A DNA stretch of 64,000 nt, from NCBI GenBank assembly GCA_038277395.1, contig CM076195.1, positions 158,381,911 through 158,445,910 on the forward strand, read 5' to 3'. Below are positions 55,143 through 64,000 of the stretch, piece after piece. Below the pieces are notes generated by a model. The model worked only from the letters and a program-made list of their open reading frames with translations. It did no database searches and had not been told where the DNA came from. The stretch comes from Dryocosmus kuriphilus (taxonomy: Eukaryota > Arthropoda > Insecta > Hymenoptera > Cynipidae). The stretch's first letter is position 1; each line of letters starts with the position of its first letter. The translations under genes and the position numbers were made by a program.

Positions 55143-57780
55143 CATGAAACTGATCTGCGGTTAGATCGAAATTTTTGAACTGCAAATTCGGTTACTTTTT
55201 TAATTGTTCACTATATTTAAATGTTACTATAATGATTGGAAGGAATACATTTTTTCCAAAAAGGACATTATTTGAAAAAAGTGCGTTTAGTATTTATTTA
55301 AATAAAAAATCGGATAATTGGGGACAATTTTTGTGAAAGGTCCATTTCTCGGGGATTCGCCTTGAGAAATCGTGATGTCGACAATTTGGTTCATGAACCA
55401 ATTGTCGATTGTAGAATGCATTATAGGTAGCATTGTGCTGTTGACATTTTCAATGGGAAACTTTCACTTTGAAAGTTTCAAAACACGACATTTTTGATAC
55501 AATGAAATTTTCATGAAACTTTGAAAAATTTTAGAAATTCAAAGTATACAGTAAAGGTGGTACTTTAGAGCAATGGCAGTTACAAAATAACAATAAAATG
55601 AAGAATAGATCTTTTAAAAAATCTATAAAAAGTGTTCGAATTGAATTAGTGTGAATGCCGATAAAAAAATTTCAAATTTTTTTAAAATTATGATTTGGTG
55701 GGAAAATTGAATTCCTGAGTTTTGTTAATCACATTGTTGACCATTAAAACAAAAACTATGCGTCTTATGAAAAAATGTTATGAAGAAAATTTGTAGATAT
55801 TCTTGAGATAAAAAACTTTGCTTCCCAACATTTTTTTTGAATCTCGCATAGTTTTGCTGAAAAGTATATTTTTTATATTTAATAATATTTTTCACGAAGA
55901 ACTCAAAAAATATGTGTGGTTTGAAAACAAACTACACTTCACAGTCTAGGTGGATTTTTTAATGTTTCCAAAAAGATCAATTTTGAACTACAAATAATTG
56001 ATATTTCAACCAAAAAAAATTAACATGCAACAACAATATTTGAAGTCTTGATAAAAAAACTTACATTTTCAAAAAAAAAATACGAATTTTTAATAAAAAA
56101 TGAGTATATTTTGAACGAAGAAAAAATTTGTTTTCAACGGAAAAGTTTAATTTTTATTTGGAAAAGACCATTTGTTAACAAAATAGTTTAATTTTCAACC
56201 AAAAGAAAAGTATTTTCGTCCAAATATGTTATAGTTGATTTCTGAACCTAAAAAGATTGTTACATTTTATCAACCATAAAAAAGTGGAAGTAGCAACCCC
56301 CAAAAAGATTCAATATAACAGATGAATTTTCACCCAAGAAAGAAGATTTTTCAACGAAAGATGAAATTTCAATAAAATCGTTGAATTTACAGAAAAATAG
56401 TTTAATTTTCAAATAAAACTAATCCTATAGTAGAATTTCTAACTAAAAATAAAAAAGATAAATTTTGAACAAAAAATATTAATTTTGAAAGAACAATAGT
56501 TGATTTTTCAACAGGAAAAAATTAACTTTGAACTAAAATATTTAAATTTTTCATGAAAAACGTTTTTTCTTTCAACACAGAAAATGAATTTTTAATAAAA
56601 ATATAGTCATATATTTTCAACAACAAAAAAATATTCCACAACGGAATACTTTCATTTTTAACAGAAAAAGAAACAATGTTTAACAACATAGCTGAATTGA
56701 CAAATAAAAATGAAAGAATTTCCTATAAAACTGAATTAAATTTAATTTTCAACCAAAAAACACGATTTTTCAATCAAAGATGAATTTTTAACCACAAAAC
56801 GGAACAGCTAAATTTCCCACTAAAAAAGATGAAAAATGGAATAATTAACTTTTGAAAAAAGAGATTAATTTTTAACCAAAATTTCTTAAATTTTAATTAA
56901 AAAAGGTTACACTTTCAAACAAAAATAAAGAATATTTAATAAAAAATAGTTATATTTGCAACAACAAAAAATTAGTTTTCAACGGAATAGTTTAATTTTT
57001 AACTAAAAGAGACTAATTTTTACAGAAATATCGAATCTTTAACTAAAAAAGTTGAATTTTCGAACAAAAATGGAACAGCTAAATAGTTGAATTTTGCACA
57101 AAAAAAGATTATTTTTCAAACAAAAGTAGTTGAATTATTAACCACAAAGAAATTAAATTTCAACAAAAATGTTTGAATTTTTTATAAAAAGTAGTTACAT
57201 TTTCAAGCAAACAAATTAATTTTTAACCGACAATATTTTATTTTCAACAACAAAAAATTAATTCCCAACGGAATAGTTTAACTCTTAATTAAAAAAAAAA
57301 CAGTTTTAGACAAAATAGTTGAATTGTGAAACAACAAAAAAAGGATTTTCGTCAACAAATGTAACAGTTGAATTTTCAGCCAATAGAGATGAATTCTATA
57401 AAGAAAGTGTCGTAGTTGACTTTTCAAATTAAAGAGATTAATTATTTTTCAAACAAAAGTAGTTTAATTATCAACCTCAAAAAAAGGAATTTTTTTATAA
57501 AAAAATAGTTATATATTTTCAACAACAAAAAATTATTTCGCTACAGAATCTTTTAATTTTTAACAGAAAACAGCAATTTTTAACAACATAGTTGAATTGA
57601 CAAATAAAAATAAAAGAATTTCCGATGAAACTGAACGAAATTAAATTTTCAATCAAAAAATATAATTTTCCAACCAAAGATGAATTTTCAATCAAAAAAC
57701 GGAATAGCTAAATTTTCCACTAAAAAAGATGAATTATCAGTCAAAAAAAAAAAAAAAAAAAAAAAATAATTTTCTGCTTG
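55143..57780. other. AT-rich DNA with long degenerate 'ttgaattttcaacaaaaa' array
   Basis: No gene. 55375-55412 holds a perfect-looking short palindrome (gacaatttggttcatgaacc aattgtc, spaced here). From ~55990 to 57770 the sequence is a degenerate array of 'agttgaattttcaaccaaaa'-like phrases of ~30-60 bp, ending in an A-run at ~57747-57768. Confidence 0.65.
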
Positions 57781-57871
57781 AAGCTAAAAGGTTTCAAAGA
57801 ATTAAAAATACGATTAGATTTGGACGAAAAACAGAAAAATTCTTATATAAATATTCTTACATAAAGAACGC

Positions 57872-57907
57872 CGACGTTTCGGTGTAACTCTAAAACCCCT
57901 ATCAAGG
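57872..57907 (-). ncRNA. Hammerhead-like core, isolated PLE end fragment
   Basis: On the minus strand: CTTGATA, stem GGGGT/ACACC-like around TTTAGAGTT, then GAAACGTC. This is PLE terminal-type order with a diverged first box. No PLE coding sequence adjoins it. Confidence 0.35.
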
Positions 57908-58140
57908 CAACTCTATCTAAAAAAATAGTTGGAAAATTAGACACCAAGAGGGACTGAAGGTGTTACCCCATGGAAACCTAACCTGAAACTAAAATTCTTT
58001 AGCGAAAGTACTACCCTTTATACACATGCGCGTACTACGTTATCAATTACACATGCGCGTACCAGCTCATCAATTACGAATTTCGAAAAGAGAAAGTGAG
58101 CAGATTTGAAATAATTAAAGGTATTCTTACAGGAGTCTAA

Positions 58141-59035
58141 ATCAAAAAATCTGACCCCTTCGCGGGCACATTCTTATCATGCGCTTCGCGCGAAAAGTAT
58201 GAGCGCGCCTAGGGCGCGTTTGTTGGCATAGTTTTGCTGAAAAGTGGTCTTCTTTATATTTCATAACATATTTCACGAATAACTCAAAAACTACGCATCT
58301 GAACAAAAAAATGATAGAGAGCATGTTTGTAGAACTTTTTAAGATGAACAACTTTGTTTATTATTATTTTTTCGTATCTTGCATAGTTTGGCAGGAAATT
58401 CGAAATATAGAATTTTTAATAACATTTTCTCGATTAAAACAAAAACCCTCCATTTTATCAAAAAACGGTTAATAAAAAATCTGTAGTTCTTTTTAAGCTG
58501 AATAACTTTCCTTATTATCATTTTGTTTGTATCTTGAATATTTTGGCAAAAAACACAGTTTTTTTTTTTAATAACGTTTTCTCGATTAAAACAAAAACCG
58601 TGCACTTCATCGAAAAATGGTTGAAATAAAATTTGTAGATTTTTTTGAGGTGAACAATTTTACTATTTGCCGTTTTTTCTTATCTCGCATATCTAGCCGG
58701 AAAATTGATTTCTTAATTTTGTGAAAACTGTTTTTGATGGATAAAACCATAACCGTTTGTCAAAAACCACTGGTTAACGAACTCATCCTTTATTTTTACC
58801 TCTTAAAGAAGTGTACCAAAGCGCACTCTAATCCGATTAGTTCTTCGAAAATTATCGTGGGAAAAGGCTCCAACGACAACGACAACGACGACGACGACGA
58901 CGACAACAGACAGACAGACACCGTCGTAAAAAACCGTTTTTTTTTTCGGATTCAGGAGGTCTCAAAACGTGGAGATTTCATGAAATCCGCGAAAGTCATT
59001 TTTCACATAAAACTAATACCTTCTCATTGAGATGA
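58141..59035 (+). repeat. Tandem ~150-bp repeats ending in a GAC/ACAG microsatellite
   Basis: 58225-58740 has three to four copies of a unit with 'cttgcatagtttggcagg', 'aataacattttctcgatt', 'aaaacaaaaacc' and 'ttttgaggtgaacaa'. A related piece is at 55855. 58870-58920 is a (GAC)n then (ACAG)n microsatellite. The plus-strand 98-codon frame over it (poly-Asp) is an artefact. Confidence 0.7.
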
Positions 59036-59308
59036 GAATGTAAAAAGGAAAAATAAAATCATATCCATTATAAATGTTTAACAGGAGAACATGGCACAAT
59101 AATGAAGAATGAGGGAAGTAACATCCGAGTCTAAAAACAAAAAGAAAATTCATGGAAATGTAAAGGATTTAAATATAAGCTACCATGTTATCATAAGAAC
59201 TACTTAATTTCAACAAATCAGTTTTTAGATTAATAGAAAGTTCTTTTTCTTTTTTAATATATAACATTTCCACGAATACTCTTTTACTCTTATTACTTTC
59301 ACAATGCA

Positions 59309-61279
59309 GGCTTCCGTTTCCAGCGCTGGTAGTGATGGGACGGGTGTGAGAATTTGAGCGATCGTTTTGGCTTTGGTGGTGAATAAGGGTTGTAAGGGTG
59401 CAAAAAAGGGTTGTGAGTAGAGCTATGGCAGTTGGTATGTGGGAGGAATGAGTGGAAGGGTCGCGGAAGGTGGATAAAAGTAAAATGTGAGAAAAAGGTT
59501 TGCATGCTAAAGAGTGAGGTTAGGTTCGGAGTTAGTTAGTTTTGGGAACAGAGTGTAGGGTAGTGAAGTTGTACGTGACTGGGAAGACGGATGGTGAGGT
59601 AAGGTCTGGTTATCGTTAATTACTACTGTCTTTTTGTGTAAAATAGTGCAAAGGATAAAAGTAGGGTGAGGGAAGCGTGGGGAGCGGAGTGAGAGGGTTG
59701 ATAAGTGGGTCAGGAGACTAGTGGGTAAGGTAGGTAAAGTAGGGTAAGCATGTCACAGGGTAACATGCCGATTACGAGGAGACCAAGGCAACAGAACGCT
59801 AGAGGGCAATACGTGCCCAAAGAAGAGAATCAAAGACTGGACCCAGAGTGCAATGAGTGAAGCGGCGAGCCGGGCAGGCGGGGCTAGTGGGGGCGACGCA
59901 GAGAGGTTAGAGTTTGGTAAGTCAATTGATAAGATGTTAGAGTCGAGTAAGGACATGGATAAGGCATTAAATAAGACAAAAGACACAATGGAAAATATGT
60001 TCCGAGAGTTAGAGAAGGTAGTGAGTAGAGGGATAGCAGAAGAAAAGGAACATGGGAGGGGAACAGAGGGGATAGTTATAAAGATAAAAGAGAAATGGGA
60101 GAAATGGGAAAACTGCTCGAAGAAAGAGAAAGAAAAAGTATGGCAAAAATCAGAGAGGATGGAGGAGGGACAGAGAAAAAAGCAGGAAGAGGGGAGAAAG
60201 GTAATAAGGCAGGTAGAAGAGAGGGTACGTAATTTAGAATGCAGAGCTGGACGTCAAAAGAATCGTGAGGAAATAGGTAGAGGGGACGGGGAAGAGGAAA
60301 ATGTGAACTTGAGAGAGGAGAATGAGAGAATGAAAAGTAGAGTACGTGGGTTAGAAAGGAAAAAGGAGGGGTTTGAAAGGGAAAATAAAACGAGAAATGT
60401 CGTTATAAAAGGATTGCAAGTAGAAACCGAAACGGGAAAGAAGGAGGTAGAGAAACTTTTGAGGGACATAGGGGCAAATGTCAGGGTGCAGGAGATAAAG
60501 GGGGTGGGCAATAAGACAGGAGGGAAAAGCGAGGATGTAGGTAGTCAAGCTGGGAAGTGAAGTGGAGAGGAGAGAGGTAATGAGGAAAAAGAAGGTGCTT
60601 AGGGGAGGAAAAGATAGAATTGATGAAGATATGACATGGAGGGAGAGAAAGAAAAGATGTTTAATAGGAGAGAGGGCTTGGGAGCAGAGGAGAAAAGGGA
60701 ATAGAGTCTGGTTTGGGAGAGGCATGTTGTGGGTGAATGAGACGGTGTGGATATGGGACGAAGAGAGAGAGGAGCTGAAAATAGGTGAGCGGTCGCAAGG
60801 TCGAAGGGGAGCAGAGGTGACTATGAGCAGAGTAGAAGCGCCGCGGTTTGCGAACGTGATAAGTGGAAGAATGTGGGGAGAAGGAAAAGAGAGTGCGAAA
60901 AGGGGATTAACGTAGTTTTCGGAATGTGCGGGGGGGGGATGGATGAAGAAATTGGAAAGGCTGAGAGAAACAGCAGGTCATACAGGGTAGAGAAGAGCCA
61001 AAATGATTCGTATAGAGGCAAAAGAAAAGTCAGTAGAGTCGCGGATTAATATACCATCAATGGAATGGAAATGGCGAGAGGAAACGGAAGCCCAAGGTCT
61101 TGAGCGGCAGTGCGTAGATTTAGATTAGAGATTAAAAAATTATGTACATATGTATAGAATAAGGTAGGAATAAGTATTTGTAAAATCTGCGCTGGATGTA
61201 AAGATGTGATGGATATGTAAAGACTCTCAAACCCGTAAAAGGAAGAGAGTATAAATAAATAAACCAACACACCAACGAA
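59309..61279 (+). mobile_element. L1-like LINE with perfect 12-bp target duplication, ORF2 missing
   Basis: TTTCACAATGCA is found at 59297-59308 and 61280-61291. Between lie a G-rich 5' region, ORF1 (59853-60915) and a 3' region ending in 'gtataaataaataaacc'. At ~1.97 kb it lacks ORF2 entirely, yet both ends and the target duplication are intact, so it was copied in this deleted form. Purine-rich coding strand, unlike the AT-rich surroundings. Confidence 0.85.
59853..60915 (+). pseudogene. LINE ORF1 (L1/transposase-22-like, coiled coil plus RRM), one frameshift
   Basis: ORF1p-type RNA-binding chaperone. Residues ~20-180 are a long charged coiled coil (KEKWEKWE, EERVRNLE, LREENERMKSRVRGLE). 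It is followed by RNVVIKGLQVE...KKEVEKLLRDIGANVRVQEIKGVG, the RRM-like fold. Near 60540 a frameshift is needed: the frame ending SQAGK gives way to VVKLGSEVERREVMRKKKVLRGGKDRIDED, the usual continuation, then MTWRERK and GRGMLWVNETVWIWDEE to 60915. Only one lesion, so the copy is young. The start ATG at 59853 is the first in frame; an upstream start is possible. Confidence 0.75.
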
Positions 61280-61437
61280 ATTTCACAATGCAAAACTTTA
61301 ACATTATCTCAATCAAAATCATGATCTGGATTTTCATTTTTGTGTTTGGAAAGTACATTGTGATAAGAATTTCTGCGAAAATTAGTTTTATATTCCTCAA
61401 CTCTGGTATTAAGAAGTCTGCCAGTCTGTCCTATATA

Positions 61438-62650
61438 CGAGGTGTGTCCGAAAACTATCCGACCTGCGTTGATATCTCGCCGCTGGTGCTATTTTTCGTC
61501 ATGCGGGCCGTGGCATTCTTAGAAGTGAATGAACCACACGCTCCCAGCGGTGCTTCCACATCTTAAAGCAGTCCTCGAACGCAGATTTTGAAATGGCTTT
61601 CAGCTTGCGCGTCGCATTACTCTGAATCGTTTCGATGTCGTCGAACCGCTTTCCTTTGAGCGCCATTTTAAATTTTGGCAACAACCAAAAGTCGTCGAGA
61701 GCTATGTCGAGACTGTACGGAGGCTGGCGAATCTGTACAATCTTGCGTTTTGACAAAAATTGCTGCACAAGGTTCGATGAATGCGCTGGCGCGTTATCGT
61801 GGTGAAGAAGCCAGTCACCGCTTGACCAGAAACGCGGCCGTTTTCTTCGCACGGCATCACGCAATCTTTTCAGAACTTCAACGTAATATTCTTTGTTGAT
61901 CGTCTGACCTCTTGGAGCAAATTCATAGTGCACAACACCCTCACAATCGAAAAAAATAATCAGCATTGACTCAACATGGCTCCGACTTTGACGTGCTTTT
62001 TTCGGCCGTTGCTCGTCTGGACGCTTCCACTGTGAAGATTGTTGTTTAGTTTCAGGATCGCAACCATAAGCCCATCATTCATCACCAGTTATAACCTTCT
62101 TAAGGACACTTTCATCATCACTGACCATTTCCAAGTTGTCCTGAGCGATTTCAGAGCGAAGGTCTTTCTGCTCGGTCGTGAGCAATTTCGGAATGAATTT
62201 CGCACACACGCGAGTCATTCCCAAAATCTTGTTAAAAATTTCCCAAACAGTACTTTTCGGTATTCCGAGATCATTTTCTACTTCACGAACAGTCAATCGG
62301 CGATCACCTTCAATCGCAAGTCGTGCACGCTCGATGTTTTCCGGTGTTGTTGTCAGCAGAGGTCGGCCAGAACGAGGGTCACTGTCAACAGATTTGCGGC
62401 CATTTTTAAACCACCTGTACCACTGCTTTATCTGTGTTATGCCCATACTTTTGTCCCCAAAGGCCTTCTGTATTATTTCAATAGTCTCCGTACAACTCTT
62501 GCCGAGATCGAAACAAAACTTAATGCAAACTCGTTGATCTCTTCTTTCTGTCATTTTCAACAGTACACAAATGCGACGAACGGAAAAAGCACGTTGGACA
62601 TAAACACACGCTGTACGCCAGCCAAGGCGTCCGGCCGGTAACTACGGTAT
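61438..62650 (-). mobile_element. mariner-family transposon, one clear TIR
   Basis: The 3' end begins at 61438 with CGAGGTGTGTCCGAAAAC preceded by TA, typical of mariner. The other end is less clear: an inverse sequence 'ggtctataccg' near 62645 matches only partly, so that TIR is diverged or lost. It sits at the broken edge of a PLE relic. The encoded transposase is nearly intact. Confidence 0.8.
61499..62560 (-). pseudogene. mariner transposase with a single nonsense codon
   Basis: About 354 codons, the normal length. It starts at 62560 (MKMTERRDQRVCIKFCFDLG), has the paired helix-turn-helix DNA-binding region (TQIKQWYRWFKNGR, TVREVENDLGIPKSTVWEIF), and the linker motif region ERARLAIEGDRRL. 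The catalytic triad is complete: D in ITGDE, D in HHDNAPAH, and a third D in LDDFWL after exactly 34 residues (DD34D). A TGA directly after ITGDE (near 62075) is the only interruption: the frame continues WAYGCDPETKQQ and MLIIFFDCEGVVHYEF to the end. The WVPHEL linker and YSPDLAP motif are partly altered (YSLDIAL). Almost certainly inactive as it stands. Confidence 0.92.
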
Positions 62651-64000
62651 AGACCTTTTCATTTAAGAAAACGATACTGCGCAATCGCGAAAAATATATA
62701 GCACTTCCGGGAGCTTCGAGCAACTTTTGCCGTGAAACGTATGTATGAATAGTAAATATTCATTAAAAAAAAATATTTAGCCCAACTGAAGTATAAAAAA
62801 CTTTCTACAAAAAAATATCTCATTTGCCAGGAGAGAATCCACTCAAAAGAAAAAAGATTGGTGCGGACAAGAAGTGTTGTTTTGGAAAGTGTAAAAGTGA
62901 TTTCATTTCCAAAACCATGTTTAGTATTTCGAAAGGGTAACATTGCTGAAGAATCATTGAAAACCCATATTACAAATTGCGTGGAATGCAGAAAAAGTGA
63001 TATGTGTGTGAGGTTATGTTTCGGTAGTATAAAGAATGTAAACAAAGATACTTTCGCCTGCTGCAACACGTTTTTCCTTTGAACATGAGAGGAATGATAT
63101 CTCAAATAGTTTTTGTATGTGCTTGCGTGACAAGTTTTCAGAAACCTATAGTAGTCGATGATTAGTTTTTCCAAGATGGAATTATGTAAATTGAAAAAAA
63201 TTTCGATCTCTTGAAATCTCACCTACTGATATCACATTAAAATTATGCAAAATATTGTAAATACATTATTTTTCAATACAAATAATGTAACATTCGTAAA
63301 CCTAGACTTGTGACACTAAGTTATTAAATTAGAAATGAAATTATCGTGAGTCTAATATTCGAAAAGTATTTATTTCTTCTATAATTAGGTAAGACAAATA
63401 GATTTTTTATACAATTATATATATGTAACGCAAATATCTGCAATATTTTACAACAAAAAACATTTTATATATTCGTAAATGTATCGAATTTACACATGTG
63501 TTACATTTTTTAAACCCTTGCTCCATTTTTGGTTTCACAGTATTCGTAACTTTGATGACATATCACATTCCTTAACAAATAAGTCATGAATCATAGAGTT
63601 ATTTATTAAAAATTCTTGTTTAACTTTTATATTTATTAATTTATTATTTTTATTAGATTTATCCTTTAATTGCTTATAAATTTTGTAACACTACTATATA
63701 AAAACATGTATAACAAAAATACTTTTATTTCTATTCACTTTCACGTATTTATTACAAAAACATTAAATTTTAGAACTTTAAAGTTGTATTTCTTTTATTG
63801 TATTCAGATATTCATTTCATAAACACGAAACCTATGTTAATATCAGAATTACTGTGCATGTTAATATTAATTCAGCAATTATTCCACACTGCATTTAAGT
63901 ACGACTGGTATTTTGCAAAAGCTACATGCATTTTTAAATTGACAACCCAATTATAATGACTGCTATAATTCAGTTTCCACTGAATGTATTGGAAATACTT
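62651..64000. other. AT-rich intron DNA; possible THAP-like zinc-finger relic
   Basis: No confident gene. Around 62850-63000 (+) one frame reads GADKKCCFGKCKSD, and the next frame has ISFPKPC, FRKGN and CVECRKSD. Together these recall a decayed THAP-type (C2CH) finger of a transposase, but it is weak. 63230-64000 is AT-rich and featureless. The opposite-strand 187-codon frame (62659-63222) has biased, hydrophobic composition and is probably chance. Confidence 0.4.

Larger units (their letters stand above)
59170..61437 (-). pseudogene. PLE GIY-YIG/C-terminal relic split by an L1-like LINE
   Basis: From 61437 down on the minus strand: YIGQTGRLLNTRVEEYK, then HNVLSKHKNENPDHDFD, a stop where PLEs have W, DNVKVLHCE. 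Here a LINE (59309-61279) interrupts. Skipping it and one 12-bp target copy continues the frame as SNKSKRVFVEMLYIKKE, LSINLKTDLLKL and a natural stop at ~59170. FVEML carries the GIY-YIG glutamate. The part upstream of YIGQ is gone, replaced by a mariner. This relic belongs to a different PLE lineage from the one at 49632-54083. Confidence 0.8.

Noticed and set aside
58734..59030. 98-codon frame with a poly-Asp run
   Set aside because: Created by the (GAC)n microsatellite in a repeat. No domain and no supporting context.
62659..63222. 187-codon minus-strand reading frame
   Set aside because: Biased Phe/Ser/Leu/Tyr composition from AT-rich DNA, no recognisable domain, and it overlaps a possible decayed + strand finger.

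Overview
The window is eukaryotic, almost certainly arthropod (insect) nuclear DNA, perhaps hymenopteran. The signs are high AT content, intron/exon structure with GT-AG splice sites, and a dense load of insect-type transposons (hAT, PIF/Harbinger, mariner, Penelope-like elements, R1-clade LINEs). There is nothing bacterial or phage-like, no operon and no CRISPR array.

The only host protein-coding gene I can support is one cationic amino acid transporter (SLC7/CAT family) on the minus strand. Three exons are visible: 44675-44959, 42830-42934 and 15513-15891. Splice sites and phases match exactly, and the joined peptide follows the CAT family. The gene runs off both ends of the window: N-terminal exons lie beyond 64000 and C-terminal exons before 1. 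Nearly everything else is therefore intronic, and the intron between the last two exons is about 26.9 kb.

Layout. 1-4889: a long-TIR DNA element with a hAT inserted in it. 5305-12685: a second hAT whose transposase gene is interrupted by a PIF/Harbinger dimer (7002-9823), itself interrupted by another Harbinger derivative (8090-9729); it also holds a fold-back element (11145-11949). 12686-15500: AT-rich decay and a TTAA-flanked MITE. 15965-18730: an internally deleted R1-like LINE abutting a Penelope-like element (PLE). 19386-21660: a repeated hairpin-bearing element and a 1.5 kb fold-back. 21958-24057: a tandem array of 289-bp units carrying seven tRNA-like Pol III genes. 26381-38713: a 12.3-kb satellite of 80-bp monomers with a 240-bp higher-order repeat. 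38822-42502: a hAT with a perfect 8-bp target duplication. 43245-48722: two hAT-type MITEs and a second R1-like LINE. 49173-55142: a TIR element rich in a GC-rich minisatellite, split by a head-to-head pair of PLE copies. 55143-59030: AT-rich repeats. 59170-62650: a PLE relic carrying an L1-like LINE (perfect 12-bp target duplication) and, at its other edge, a mariner with a single nonsense codon.

Recurring themes are deep nesting of elements, LINE copies that keep ORF1 and the 3' end but lack ORF2, and several hammerhead-ribozyme-like cores in PLE ends and PLE-derived fold-backs. The most notable items are the tRNA-like array and the higher-order satellite, both inside one intron of a transporter gene.
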